This document shows positions 17,810 through 26,655 of a stretch of DNA of 64,000 nt, one piece after another. The stretch is from assembly GCF_030160635.1 (NCBI RefSeq), contig NZ_BSOS01000005.1, positions 62,001 to 126,000 on the forward strand. Direction: 5' to 3'. The number at the start of each line of letters is the position of its first letter. Position 1 is the first letter of the stretch. Under the pieces are notes generated by a model, which saw only the letters and a program-made list of their open reading frames with translations, did no database searches and was not told the origin of the DNA. The position numbers and the translations under genes were made by a program. This DNA comes from Acidocella aquatica (lineage in GTDB: Bacteria > Pseudomonadota > Alphaproteobacteria > Acetobacterales > Acetobacteraceae).

Positions 17810-19317
17810 CCCTCGAAATGGTCGGCCACCAGCCGGTCGAGCAGGCGCACACCGTAGGCGGTGGCGCCCTTGGGGGTGGTGGGCTGGTCCTTCGCGGCCC
17901 AGGCCATCCCCGCGATATCAAGATGCGCCCAGGGTTTGCCGTTCACGAAGCGTTGCAAAAATTGCGCGGCGGTAATCGAGCCGCCGGCCCGCCCGCCGCC
18001 GATATTCTGTATGTCGGCAATCGCGGATTTCAGGTTTTTGTCATAGCTCTCGCCGGGGGCGGCCAGCGGCATGCGCCATAATTCCTCGCCGGTCGCCCGG
18101 CCCGCCGCGATCAGCTTTTCGCAAAGCTCGTCGCTGTTGCTGAACAAACCGGCATATTCATGCCCCAGCCCGACGATGATGGCCCCCGTCAGGGTTGCCA
18201 GATCAATCATGTATTTCGGGGCGAAACGCTCCTGCGCGTAGTAGAGCACATCGGCCAGCACGAGCCGCCCTTCAGCGTCGGTGTTCAAAATTTCGATGGT
18301 CTGGCCTGAATAACTCTTCACCACGTCACCGGGCCGCACGGCGCTGCCCGAGGGCATGTTCTCCACCAGCCCGACCAGCCCGACCGCATCCACCCGCGCC
18401 TTGCGCCCGGCCAATGCCGCCATGAGCCCGGCGACGGCGCCAGCGCCGGCCATGTCCCATTTCATATCTTCCATGCCGGCGGCGGGCTTTATCGAAATTC
18501 CACCGGTATCGAAGGTGACGCCCTTGCCGATGAAGGCAATCGGCTCCTTCGCCTTTTTCGGCTTCTTGCCATCCGCGCTCACGCCGCCTGAGGCCCCCAG
18601 CCATTGCATCACCACCATGCGCGGCTCGCGCGCGCTGCCCCAGCTCACGCTCAGCATCGAGCCGAAGCCCAGCTTCTCCAGGTCTTTGCGGTCGAACACC
18701 TCGACCTTCACGCCCAGCTTCTTCAGCCCCTCCAGCCGCTCGGCAAACTCCGCCGGGTAGAGAACATTGGCGGGTTCGGTCACCAGATCGCGCGTCAGCT
18801 CCACACCATCGGCCACGGCGGCCAGCGGCGCATAGGCCGCGCGGGATTTTACGGCATCCGCGGCGAGAATGGTCAGTTTGGCAAATTTCGCCTTCTCGTC
18901 ATCCTTCAGCGTGGTGCGGTATTTTTCGAATTTATAAGCCCGCAGCCGCGCCCCCAGGCCGATATGCGCGGCCAGCGTGGGGTCAAGCGCCTCGCCCAGC
19001 ACCACGGCCTCGGCCTCCTTGGCGAGCGAGGCGGCAATCGCCCCGCCCAACTCCTCGGCCCGGCGGGCGTTGAACGCATCGGCCTTGCCGGTGCCCAGCA
19101 GCAGCACGCGCTTAAACCCGGCTTTGGGCGCCAGCAGGCTCGCCTGGCTGCCCTTTTTGCCGGTGAATTCGCCTGCCTCCATCGCCCGCTTCAGCGCGCC
19201 GGAAAAGACCTTGTCCAGCGCCAGCGCCAGCCCGCTCAGAGCCGCTCCCTCCGCCAGCGGCACCACCACGACGCCCGTTTTCGGCAACACGGCTTTGGCA
19301 AACGCGATATCCAGCAT
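17806..19317 (-). CDS. pepA: Leucyl aminopeptidase (M17)
   Basis: 503 residues from the ATG at 19317 (MLDIAFAKAVLPKTGV); the frame stays open further upstream, but that part overlaps cysQ and is not conserved. The metal site and signature are present: GKGVTFDTGGISIKP with metal-binding Lys/Asp, DMKWDMAGAGAV, and NTDAEGRLVLADVLYYA, which is the M17 signature. It removes N-terminal residues from peptides in the cytoplasm as a hexamer with two metal ions. It is divergent from cysQ with an 88-bp gap. Confidence 0.96.
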   Translation of the reverse strand: MLDIAFAKAVLPKTGVVVVPLAEGAALSGLALALDKVFSGALKRAMEAGEFTGKKGSQASLLAPKAGFKRVLLLGTGKADAFNARRAEELGGAIAASLAKEAEAVVLGEALDPTLAAHIGLGARLRAYKFEKYRTTLKDDEKAKFAKLTILAADAVKSRAAYAPLAAVADGVELTRDLVTEPANVLYPAEFAERLEGLKKLGVKVEVFDRKDLEKLGFGSMLSVSWGSAREPRMVVMQWLGASGGVSADGKKPKKAKEPIAFIGKGVTFDTGGISIKPAAGMEDMKWDMAGAGAVAGLMAALAGRKARVDAVGLVGLVENMPSGSAVRPGDVVKSYSGQTIEILNTDAEGRLVLADVLYYAQERFAPKYMIDLATLTGAIIVGLGHEYAGLFSNSDELCEKLIAAGRATGEELWRMPLAAPGESYDKNLKSAIADIQNIGGGRAGGSITAAQFLQRFVNGKPWAHLDIAGMAWAAKDQPTTPKGATAYGVRLLDRLVADHFEG

Positions 19318-19405
19318 TTCGGCTCCCCTTGTCATGCAATCTGCCCTGACCATAACTCTTTTGCGCTGCTTGGCCAGCACCCGTGCCAGGGCTACACCTG
19401 GGCGC

Positions 19406-20167
19406 ATGAACGATAAACGCCTCCTCGACCTCGCCGTCTCCCTGACGGCCCAGGCCGCCGCCAAAATCCTGGAAGTCCGCGATGCGGGTTTCACCGTCAA
19501 TGCGAAATCCGACGAGACCCCGGTCACGGTGGCGGATACCCAGGCCGAGGCGATCATCGTCGCGGGCCTGCGCGCCGCGGCGCCGCACATCCCGGTCATC
19601 GCGGAGGAAGAAGTTGCCGCCGGGCGCATCACCGCGCCAACATCCCAATACTGGCTGGTCGACCCGCTGGACGGCACCCGCGAATTCGCAGCCGGGCGGA
19701 GGGAATTCGCCGTCAACATCGGCCTCATCCGCGATGGCGCGCCGGTTTTGGGCGCTGTCGGCTCGCCGGCGTTGGGTGAGATCCACTACGGCCTGGTGGG
19801 GCTGGGGGCCTGGCGGCGGCGCGGCGGCGAGACCGTGCAAATCCACGCCCGCCGCCCGCCGCCCGAGGGCCTCACCGTGTTCGCCTCGCGCCATTACGCC
19901 GATGACCCGGCGCTGGCGGCACTCCTGGCGCAATATAAGGTGGCGGCGCTCACCAATATTGGCTCCGCGCTCAAGTTCCTGCGCCTGGCCGAAGGGGCCG
20001 CGGATTTTTACCCGCGCCTTGGCCGCACCATGGAATGGGACACCGCCGCCCCGCAGGCCGTGCTGGAAGCCGCCGGCGGCCATGTCATCACCGCGGATGG
20101 CCGGCCCCTGCGCTATGGCAAGCCCGGCTGGGAGAATTCTGTTTTTTATGCCTGGGGTTTGCGCTAG
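19406..20167 (+). CDS. cysQ: 3'(2'),5'-bisphosphate nucleotidase
   Basis: 253 residues from the ATG at 19406. Inositol-monophosphatase-fold motifs are intact: VADTQAE, VIAEEE (metal-binding Glu), LVDPLDGTREFAAGRREF and the C-terminal EWDTAAPQAVLEAAGG. CysQ removes a phosphate from 3'-phosphoadenosine 5'-phosphate, recycling the by-product of sulfate assimilation. The REF after the DGT motif is characteristic of CysQ against SuhB. Confidence 0.92.
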   Translation: MNDKRLLDLAVSLTAQAAAKILEVRDAGFTVNAKSDETPVTVADTQAEAIIVAGLRAAAPHIPVIAEEEVAAGRITAPTSQYWLVDPLDGTREFAAGRREFAVNIGLIRDGAPVLGAVGSPALGEIHYGLVGLGAWRRRGGETVQIHARRPPPEGLTVFASRHYADDPALAALLAQYKVAALTNIGSALKFLRLAEGAADFYPRLGRTMEWDTAAPQAVLEAAGGHVITADGRPLRYGKPGWENSVFYAWGLR

Positions 20168-20214
20168 TCTGGCGCCGTAATGATGCCACGTTGCTGGCGT
20201 AGGAAATTTTCATC

Positions 20215-20691
20215 ATGAAAAAAATCCTCCTCTCCACAGTACTTTCCCTCGGCCTCACCGGTTGCGTTTATAGCGGTGAAGGCGGCTATGGCGGCAATGG
20301 CTATTACAGCGGGGGGTATGCGCCGCAGCCTGAGTATTATCAGCCCGCCCCCGTTTATGCGCCGCCGCCGGGCATAGTCATCGGCGTTGGCGGTGGTTAT
20401 GGCGACCATGATGAACATCACGACGGGGGTGACAGAAACAACGGCGGCCGTCCGCCGCCGCCGCCGGGCGATGGCTGGCAGGGCCAGCAGCGCGACAACG
20501 GCGGCGCGCCTCCTCCGCCGCCGCCGGGTGGCGGCTGGCAGGGCCAGCAGCGCGACAATGGCGGCGCGCCTCCTCCGCCGCCTCCGGGTGGCGGCTGGCA
20601 GGGCCAGAAAGCACCGCCGCCGCCGCAACCGCTCGATCAAGGCGACGGCCAGCATCCGAAGCATTGGCCGGATAGTAACGGCCAGAATTAG
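20215..20691 (+). CDS. Pro/Gly-rich lipoprotein with tandem repeats
   Basis: 158 residues. A lipoprotein signal MKKILLSTVLSLGLTGC has its lipobox Cys at residue 17. The mature part is low complexity: Gly/Tyr-rich (GGYGGNGYYSGGYAP), then a His/Asp-rich patch, then two and a half units of a 20-residue Pro-rich repeat. Probably an outer-membrane or periplasmic lipoprotein with an extended structure; function unknown. A hairpin follows at 20725-20755. Confidence 0.75.
   Translation: MKKILLSTVLSLGLTGCVYSGEGGYGGNGYYSGGYAPQPEYYQPAPVYAPPPGIVIGVGGGYGDHDEHHDGGDRNNGGRPPPPPGDGWQGQQRDNGGAPPPPPPGGGWQGQQRDNGGAPPPPPPGGGWQGQKAPPPPQPLDQGDGQHPKHWPDSNGQN
20461..20608 (+). repeat. 60-bp tandem repeat inside a lipoprotein gene, about 2.5 units
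   Basis: Three consecutive 60-base stretches are nearly identical (CCGGGTGGCGGCTGGCAGGG core), with only a few differences between the first two and a truncated third. Each unit codes for one WQGQQRDNGGA-PPPPPP module. Such near-identical units are prone to gain and loss by slippage. Confidence 0.9.
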
Positions 20692-20724
20692 AGTCTCCGG
20701 GATGGTCCAGCGTATTTAGCACCC

Positions 20725-20755
20725 AACACCGCCCTGCTTTGAGTAGGGCGGTGTT
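20725..20755. terminator. Hairpin between convergent genes
   Basis: AACACCGCCCT and AGGGCGGTGTT form a perfect 11-bp stem around a 9-base loop. It lies between two convergent genes and may stop transcription from both. The bases next to it (to 20784) belong to a second dispersed repeat family also found at 49024-49078. Confidence 0.65.
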
Positions 20756-20757
20756 GA

Positions 20758-20784
20758 GGACGGCGCGTTTTCGCATGATGGCGG
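20758..20784. repeat. Second dispersed repeat family, copy 1
   Basis: A 27-base segment ending in GTTTTCGCATGATGGCGG is identical to 49052-49078. In both places a CGCCCTGCTTTGAGT block stands about 13 bases before it. The spacing sequence differs, and only copy 1 has a hairpin in it. Confidence 0.75.
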
Positions 20785-20896
20785 CGTTTCACGCAGCTGG
20801 AACCTTCTGCCCCTGCGCCACCCGGGCGCAATATCAACAGCCTACGATGATGAGTCATCATCACATAGGCCATTGGGGCCATTGGGGCCATTGGTA

Positions 20897-21400
20897 TCAG
20901 AGCATTGATTGCGCGCGCTGCAAAATCTGGTCGCAGATTTTTTGCGTTAACTGTGCCTTTAAGCCGCTGCCGCCCAGGGGCATCGAGTTGCCGTTGCCGG
21001 TATCCAAAATGCCGTTGCTGCCGGAGGTAAATCCGCTGTTGGACGAAGGGTCGCTCGAGGAGCCGGTGTATTTGCTCAGCAGCGACTGTTGAACCGACGA
21101 AGCCGAGGATTGGGAAGCCCCGCCGCCCAGATAATTGTTCTGGATACAATACTGCAGAATACCAGCGATATTGGCCGGCGGTGCCGCCCCGAGTGATGGC
21201 ATGCCCATTCCACCCATTCCGGCGCCACCCATGCTGCCCATCCCGCCCATGCCGCCAAGACCGGGGGTGGCGGGCTCGTTCTGGCCGCCGCCCATGGCGC
21301 CTTGCAACATTCCAGATATCTGCGCCCGCGCCTGCGGTGCCGCAAAAATACCGGCAGCCAGCAGCAATCCGGCGGCGAAGCTGATTTTGCCTTTTCGCAT
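20897..21400 (-). CDS. DUF2501 (YjjA-like) secreted protein
   Basis: 167 residues with a signal peptide ending PQARAQ. A Gly/Met-rich linker (GGMGGMGSMGGAGMGGMG) leads to the family core ILQYCIQNNYLGG and the C-terminal LKAQLTQKICDQILQRAQSML, which match the DUF2501 pattern of paired cysteines. Function is unknown; E. coli YjjA is the known relative. The Met/Gly-rich insert is longer than usual. Confidence 0.8.
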   Translation of the reverse strand: MRKGKISFAAGLLLAAGIFAAPQARAQISGMLQGAMGGGQNEPATPGLGGMGGMGSMGGAGMGGMGMPSLGAAPPANIAGILQYCIQNNYLGGGASQSSASSVQQSLLSKYTGSSSDPSSNSGFTSGSNGILDTGNGNSMPLGGSGLKAQLTQKICDQILQRAQSML

Positions 21401-21574
21401 AATTATCTCCTCTGGGTTTTATCTTATCCCCGATGAGCGCGCATCCCGGCTGTCTGGTCAAGAGCGGCAACCGGCGGGCCTGGCCTGTGGAAATCACCGC
21501 GGATGGGGATAAGTTAACTTTATCGCCATCGATTGCGCGTTGTTATGGCCTGGGGCCGGGACCAGATTCAAATC

Positions 21575-21742
21575 ATGAAAATTTCCCGCGCCGCTCCTGC
21601 ATTGCTATTTGTTCTCATCCTCGGCCTCGCTGGTTGTGTCTGGTACGGCCCGGATGGCGGTTATGGCGCCTATGGCTGGGGCGGGGGCGGCTGGGGCGAG
21701 CACGGGGGCGGCCATGAGCATGGCGGCGGCGAGGAGCATTAG
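21575..21742 (+). CDS. Small Gly/His-rich lipoprotein
   Basis: 55 residues from the ATG at 21575. The lipobox is VLILGLAGC, so lipid attachment at Cys 20 is expected. The mature part is almost only Gly, His, Tyr, Trp and Glu (WGEHGGGHEHGGGEEH), suggesting metal binding, but nothing proves it. The TAG stop is the first codon of the following inverted repeat copy. Confidence 0.6.
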   Translation: MKISRAAPALLFVLILGLAGCVWYGPDGGYGAYGWGGGGWGEHGGGHEHGGGEEH

Positions 21743-21868
21743 AGTGCGATCGTTTGAGGTTCGCTCAACCGAGCGAGCCGAAAGCGTGAATCGCCCTCAG
21801 AAAAACGGCTAGCTCCGGGGTGGAATCGCCTTGCGATTCCACCCCGGCTCTGAACCGGTTGCGCTCTA
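21740..21868 (-). repeat. Modular dispersed repeat, inverted copy with a different hairpin
   Basis: Bases 21740-21810 are the reverse complement of the conserved tail of the 693-798 repeat, essentially without change. The usual hairpin is replaced by another perfect one: CCGGGGTGGAATCGC / GCGATTCCACCCCGG. The copy ends GCGCTCTA. It begins with the TAG stop codon of the lipoprotein gene and lies 3' of trpA, where it may serve as a two-way terminator. Confidence 0.85.
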
Positions 21869-21870
21869 TA

Positions 21871-22683
21871 TTATAAAGTTGGCGCGTGCGCCTTCCCGGC
21901 GCCGCGAATGCCAGCCGACAGCGCCGCCACATCCTTCAGCACAGTCTCGACATCGCTCTTGCATAGTTTTTCGATCAGCGCCGAGGCCACAATCGCCGCG
22001 TCGGCATATTGCGCCACCACGGCCGCCTGTTCTGGCGTACGCACGCCAAAGCCGACCGCGATGGGCAGGTTGGTCACGGCGCGGATGCGCGGAATATCGC
22101 GCGCCAGATCAGCCGCCGAGGCCGTGCGCGTGCCGGTGATCCCGGTGATGCTCACATAATAAACAAACCCTGATGACCCGGCCAGAACCAGCGGCAGGCG
22201 CGCGTCCGATGTCGTCGGCGCGATCAGCCGGATTACGTCCAGTTCGTTTTTCGCGGCATCTGGCAGCAGCAAATCCGCCTCCTCGGTCGGCAGATCGACC
22301 ACGATCAGCCCATCCACCCCGGCGGTTGCGGCATCGGCGCAGAACCGCGCCACCCCGTAGGAGAGGATGGGGTTGAGATAGCCCATCAGCACCAGCGGCG
22401 TATGCGCATTGCCGGCGCGGAATTCACGCACCAGCCCCAGCACCCCGGCCAGGCTCGCGCCAGCCTCCAGCGCGCGGCGCCCGGCTGCCTGAATCGTCGG
22501 CCCGTCGGCCATCGGGTCGGTGAACGGCACGCCGATTTCGATGATATCGGCGCCGTTTTCCGCCATGCCGCGCAATAGCGCCAGCGAGGTTTCGCGGTTG
22601 GGGTCATAGGCTTCCACAAAGGGGATCAGCGCCGCCCGGCCCTGCGCGCGCAGGTTGGCGAATACGCCCGCGATCCGGCTCAC
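21871..22683 (-). CDS. trpA: Tryptophan synthase alpha chain
   Basis: 270 residues. [20 protein letters not shown] and the catalytic Glu in [20 protein letters not shown] are present, as is [13 protein letters not shown] with the catalytic Asp. [13 protein letters not shown] and [12 protein letters not shown] form the phosphate-binding part. It cleaves indole-3-glycerol phosphate to indole, which passes to TrpB. It overlaps trpB by 4 bp. The second position of the usual YVTAGDP motif reads EAYDP, a mild variation. Confidence 0.97.
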   Translation of the reverse strand: MSRIAGVFANLRAQGRAALIPFVEAYDPNRETSLALLRGMAENGADIIEIGVPFTDPMADGPTIQAAGRRALEAGASLAGVLGLVREFRAGNAHTPLVLMGYLNPILSYGVARFCADAATAGVDGLIVVDLPTEEADLLLPDAAKNELDVIRLIAPTTSDARLPLVLAGSSGFVYYVSITGITGTRTASAADLARDIPRIRAVTNLPIAVGFGVRTPEQAAVVAQYADAAIVASALIEKLCKSDVETVLKDVAALSAGIRGAGKAHAPTL

Positions 22684-23897
22684 AGCTCCACCCCCAGGTG
22701 CTGCGCGACGGCGAAGATATCCTTATCCCCCCGCCCGCACAGGTTCATCAGCACAATTTCATCCTTGCTCATCCCGCCTGCGATCTTGGCGACATGCGCG
22801 AGCGCGTGGCTCGGCTCCAGGGCGGGGATGATCCCCTCGGTGCGCGTGCAGAGCTGGAAGGCGGCCAACGCCTCCTTATCCGTTACCGCCACATATTCCA
22901 CGCGGCCGATGTCATGCAGCCAGCTATGCTCCGGCCCGATGCCGGGATAATCCAGCCCGGCGGAAATCGAATGCGCCTCCTGGATCTGCCCGTCCTCGTT
23001 TTGCAGCAAATAGGTGCGGTTGCCGTGCAGCACGCCAGGGCGCCCGCGGCTCAGGCTGGCGGCATGCTCGCCCGAATCCAGCCCATGCCCCGCCGCCTCC
23101 ACGCCGATCAGCCGCACCCCGGCATCATCGAGGAACGGGTGGAACAGCCCGATGGCGTTGCTTCCGCCGCCGATGGCCGCGATCGCGACATCGGGCAGCC
23201 TGCCTTCAGCCTCCTGCATCTGCGCCTTCGCCTCATTGCCGATGACGCACTGAAAATCGCGCACCATGGCCGGGTAGGGGTGAGGCCCCGCGGCGGTCCC
23301 GATAATATAAAAAGTGTCGCTCACGTTTGCCACCCAGTCGCGCATGGCATCGTTCATGGCGTCCTTCAGTGTCCCCGCGCCGGAGCTTACGGGGATAACC
23401 TCCGCGCCCAGCAGCTTCATGCGGAACACGTTCGGCTTTTGCCGCTCCACGTCCACCGCGCCCATGTAGACTGTGCAGGGCAGGCCAAAGAGCGCGCACA
23501 CCGTCGCGGTCGCCACGCCGTGCTGCCCGGCGCCTGTCTCCGCGATGATCCGCGTCTTGCCCATCCGCCGCGCCAGCAGAATCTGGCCCAGGCAGTTGTT
23601 GATCTTGTGCGCGCCGGTGTGGTTCAGCTCGTCGCGCTTGAAGTAGATTTTCGCGCCGCCAAGCTCCTTGGTCAGCCGTTCGGCGAACCAGAGCGCGCTC
23701 GGCCGCCCGACGTAATGTTTTAAGTAATAATCCAGCTCGGTCTGGAACGAGGGGTCGGCCTTGGCCGCCTCATACGCCGCCTCAAGCTCCAAAATCAGCG
23801 GCATCAGCGTTTCGGCGACAAAGCGCCCGCCAAATTCGCCAAACCGCCCGCGCCCATCCGGGCCATTACGCAAAGAATTGGGGATGATCTCGTTCAT
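22680..23897 (-). CDS. trpB: Tryptophan synthase beta chain
   Basis: 405 residues from the ATG at 23897; longer versions of the frame are not conserved. [17 protein letters not shown] at the start, the PLP Lys in [33 protein letters not shown], and the PLP phosphate loop GGGSNAIG are intact. It joins indole and serine to tryptophan. The usual alphaproteobacterial partner trpF is not upstream; icd and its terminator are there, so trpBA has its own promoter in the 106-bp gap. Confidence 0.97.
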   Translation of the reverse strand: MNEIIPNSLRNGPDGRGRFGEFGGRFVAETLMPLILELEAAYEAAKADPSFQTELDYYLKHYVGRPSALWFAERLTKELGGAKIYFKRDELNHTGAHKINNCLGQILLARRMGKTRIIAETGAGQHGVATATVCALFGLPCTVYMGAVDVERQKPNVFRMKLLGAEVIPVSSGAGTLKDAMNDAMRDWVANVSDTFYIIGTAAGPHPYPAMVRDFQCVIGNEAKAQMQEAEGRLPDVAIAAIGGGSNAIGLFHPFLDDAGVRLIGVEAAGHGLDSGEHAASLSRGRPGVLHGNRTYLLQNEDGQIQEAHSISAGLDYPGIGPEHSWLHDIGRVEYVAVTDKEALAAFQLCTRTEGIIPALEPSHALAHVAKIAGGMSKDEIVLMNLCGRGDKDIFAVAQHLGVEL

Positions 23898-23952
23898 GCC
23901 CCGCTTTAGCTGAACCCGGCAGCGGGATAAAGGCCGGAACCCAGAAACAAAT

Positions 23953-23982
23953 GGACCGTCTCCCTTGCGCGGAAGACGGTCC
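23953..23982 (-). terminator. Rho-independent terminator of icd
   Basis: On the minus strand GGACCGTCT and AGACGGTCC make a perfect 9-bp stem followed by ATTTGTTTC. It lies just after the icd stop and before trpB, so it separates the two units. A smaller hairpin (AGCCAA/TTGGCT, 23983-23998) precedes it. Confidence 0.8.
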
Positions 23983-24003
23983 AGCCAAGGTTTTGGCTTG
24001 TAT

Positions 24004-25482
24004 TTAGGCGCCCTGCGGCCGCTCGAAGGCATCCTTGCCGTCAAAGCGTTGCAGCTTCTCGATATGCATCCAGGTGAATTTCGCGCCGATGCGCTGCACC
24101 AGATAGCTGATCTCCGGCTGGCCCTCGGATTTTGAGGCCGAGAGCGGGATCGGTTTTTTGAACATGAAGCGGCTGGCGAAATGGTCGACCAGGAAGGTCT
24201 GCTGCCCCTCGTTGGGCGGGTACACCTGCACGCCGCGGTTGGAAACGCCGTTCAGCACGAAGGGGCTGTCCTGCGCGATGGCTTCCAGCGCCTTGCCCAG
24301 CTCCTCGGCGCCGAGATCGGTTTCCAGGAACACATCGATGCCCACCAGCTCGCGCGTGCCGGGTTCACTATGCGCGGTGAGTTCCGGCCAGGTCTTCAGC
24401 TCCAGTTTTTTGTAGCTGCGCGAGGGCAGGTTGGAGGCGCGGCCCAGATTGGCGATGATCTGGTCGGTATAGGCCTGCGTGCCCACGCCGTGCCCGCGCG
24501 GCGAGAGATCACCCGTGAGGTTTTTGCCCTCGGCCAGGGTGATGAACAGCGCCTGCTCCACCGTTGCGGCCACGTCGAACGCGCCGATATGGCGCAGCAG
24601 CATGATCGCGGCGGAGAGCAGCGCGGTCGGGTTGGCCAGCCCCTTGCCCGCGATATCGGGCGCCGAGCCATGCACGGCCTCGAACATGGCGGCGTGGTCG
24701 CCCAGGTTGGAGGAGGGGGCGATGCCCAGCCCGCCCACCAGCCCGGCCGCGAGGTCGGAGATGATGTCGCCATTCATGTTGGAGGTGACGATCACATCGA
24801 ACGCTTCGGGCTTGACGACCAGCTGGTGTGCGCAATTGTCAATAATAATATGGTCGGACTTGAGGCTTGGAAACTCCGGCGCGACCATTTCAGCGACCCG
24901 CTTCATCAGCCCTTCGGTGAGCTTCATGATGTTCGCCTTGGTCGCGGTGGTCACCTTTTTGCGCTCTTCCGCCAGCGCCAGCCCGTAGGCGGCGCGGATG
25001 ATGCGCTCGCAACCAGGGGCGGTCATCAGTTTGAGGCACTGCGCTACCGTGGTGGTCTGCATATGCTCGATGCCGGCGTAAACATCCTCCACGTTCTCGC
25101 GCACGATCACCATGTCGATCCCACGGCCGGTATAAGGCGTGGTGATGCCGGGCAGCTCGCGCACCGGGCGGATGTTCGCATAAAGCTCGAAATGCTTGCG
25201 CAGCGTCACGTTGGCGGATTTGCCGCCGTAGCCCACCGGCGTCTCCAGCGGGCTTTTCAGCGCCAGGCCGTTGCGGGCGATGCTGTCCAGCGTTTCGCGC
25301 GGCACGCCGGTGATGATGCCTTTTTTGAAGACCTCGGCCCCGCCCTCGGCCATTTCCCATTCAACCGGGGCGTTGGCGGCCTCCAGAATCCGCATCGTGG
25401 CGGCCATCACCTCGGGGCCGATACCGTCCCCCGGCAATGCTGTTACCTTGGTTTTCGTGACGGTCGCGGCGGTGGCATTCAT
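24004..25482 (-). CDS. icd: Isocitrate dehydrogenase, alphaproteobacterial type
   Basis: 492 residues, longer than E. coli Icd and matching the group of about 480-490 residues with a C-terminal extra domain. Key segments: [12 protein letters not shown], substrate-binding [10 protein letters not shown] and [14 protein letters not shown], metal-binding Asp in [10 protein letters not shown]-adjacent [18 protein letters not shown], and [10 protein letters not shown]. It converts isocitrate to 2-oxoglutarate in the TCA cycle. The cofactor (NAD or NADP) cannot be decided by eye. Confidence 0.95.
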   Translation of the reverse strand: MNATAATVTKTKVTALPGDGIGPEVMAATMRILEAANAPVEWEMAEGGAEVFKKGIITGVPRETLDSIARNGLALKSPLETPVGYGGKSANVTLRKHFELYANIRPVRELPGITTPYTGRGIDMVIVRENVEDVYAGIEHMQTTTVAQCLKLMTAPGCERIIRAAYGLALAEERKKVTTATKANIMKLTEGLMKRVAEMVAPEFPSLKSDHIIIDNCAHQLVVKPEAFDVIVTSNMNGDIISDLAAGLVGGLGIAPSSNLGDHAAMFEAVHGSAPDIAGKGLANPTALLSAAIMLLRHIGAFDVAATVEQALFITLAEGKNLTGDLSPRGHGVGTQAYTDQIIANLGRASNLPSRSYKKLELKTWPELTAHSEPGTRELVGIDVFLETDLGAEELGKALEAIAQDSPFVLNGVSNRGVQVYPPNEGQQTFLVDHFASRFMFKKPIPLSASKSEGQPEISYLVQRIGAKFTWMHIEKLQRFDGKDAFERPQGA

Positions 25483-25521
25483 GTCTAGGTTCCCAGAATG
25501 TGGCGGAAAATCTATAGCCGG

Positions 25522-26655
25522 TTATCGCAGCGCGGCATACACGGCGCGCTCGAAGCCGATGAGGGTTTTCATCGCGCCGGCGTCGCCTGAGGGCAATATC
25601 TGCATCATAATGACTGCCGCCCGGTTAACCACCGGGTCCACCCAGAAATAAGTGTTCGCCATTCCCGCCCAGCCAAAACTCCCTGCATTGCGGCCGAACC
25701 TTCCCTTCCCCGGATAGATGATGAAACCCAGCCCCCACTGGTTATGCTGCCCCGGATTCACATCCGCCCCCACGAACAATGCTGGATTCGCAGAGGGGAG
25801 ATACCCGGCCCGCAACCCTCCGATATGGTTGCGTGACATATTGGTGACAGTCCCGGGCGCGATGATGCCCGCGCCGTGGTTCAGGAACACGCGCATGAAT
25901 TTCTGGTAGTCGCGCAGGGTGGAAAACAGCCCGCCGCCGCCGGAGAACACCTCGGGCACCGCCAGCGGGGCAGCGGGCTGAGCCGCCAGGCTGCCATCCG
26001 TCTGGCGCTGATGCAGCGCGGCGCGGCGGGCCAGTTGCTCCGCCGTGGGGAGAAAACTGGTGCTGGCCATCCCCAGAGGGCCAAAGATGTGCTTCTGAAA
26101 ATACGCCTCCAGGCTCAACCCGGAGGCCGCCTCCACCGCCAGCCCCGCCCAGTCCACGCCCAGCCCGTATTCCCAGCGCTCCCCCGGCTCAAAGAGCAAC
26201 GGCGCATCCAGCGCCGCGCGCGTGCCAAAGGCCGGCGGGTTGGGTTGCGCCGCCAGATAAGCGGCATATTCCGCGCTGGCGAAGGCGTAGGAGAACCCCG
26301 CCGTATGCGTGAGCAGATGTTTTAGCGTGATCGGCTTGCGCGCGGGGCGCAGTTTTCCGCCTTCCAGAATCTGTGGATTTTTCAACTCCGGCAGCAAATC
26401 CCCCACCGGCGCATCCAAATCCAGCAGCCCCCGCTCCACCAGCTGCATCGCCGCCAGCGAGGTCACTGGCTTGGTCATCGAGGCGATCCAGAACAACGTG
26501 TCCGCATCCATCTTTTGTTCACCGCCCAGCGCGGTCACGCCCGCCGCACCCTCAAACACCGCTCCGCGCGCATCGCTCACCGCCGCCGCCACGCCGGGCG
26601 CCTCGCCCGCGGCCACGGCCTCGTTCAGCATTTTCTGGATGGCATCGGGGTTCAA
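25522..26655 (-). CDS. Serine hydrolase of the beta-lactamase/esterase VIII family
   Basis: 377 residues, no signal peptide. The SxxK motif is in FWIASMTKPVTSLAAMQ (Ser about residue 79). The Tyr motif reads WEYGLGVDWAG instead of the Y-A-N of true class C beta-lactamases, which is typical of family VIII carboxylesterases such as EstB. LLTHTAGFSYAF is the family core. It overlaps polA by 4 bp and is probably cotranscribed with it. An ester or amide substrate is likely; beta-lactam resistance is not implied. Confidence 0.85.
   Translation of the reverse strand: MNPDAIQKMLNEAVAAGEAPGVAAAVSDARGAVFEGAAGVTALGGEQKMDADTLFWIASMTKPVTSLAAMQLVERGLLDLDAPVGDLLPELKNPQILEGGKLRPARKPITLKHLLTHTAGFSYAFASAEYAAYLAAQPNPPAFGTRAALDAPLLFEPGERWEYGLGVDWAGLAVEAASGLSLEAYFQKHIFGPLGMASTSFLPTAEQLARRAALHQRQTDGSLAAQPAAPLAVPEVFSGGGGLFSTLRDYQKFMRVFLNHGAGIIAPGTVTNMSRNHIGGLRAGYLPSANPALFVGADVNPGQHNQWGLGFIIYPGKGRFGRNAGSFGWAGMANTYFWVDPVVNRAAVIMMQILPSGDAGAMKTLIGFERAVYAALR

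Noticed and set aside
19318-19728. N-terminal extension of pepA
   Set aside because: The frame is open, but the extra part is antisense to cysQ and does not resemble M17 N-termini.
20461-20608. CRISPR-like direct repeats
   Set aside because: The repeats are contiguous 60-bp coding units with no spacers.
22680-24003. Trp leader attenuator upstream of trpB
   Set aside because: The hairpin there belongs to the end of icd; no leader peptide with Trp codons was found.
23898-24044. N-terminal extension of trpB
   Set aside because: It would run through the icd terminator hairpin; TrpB homologues begin near the ATG at 23897.
25522-26655. Beta-lactamase resistance gene
   Set aside because: No signal peptide and the YxN motif is replaced by YGL, so an esterase is more likely.
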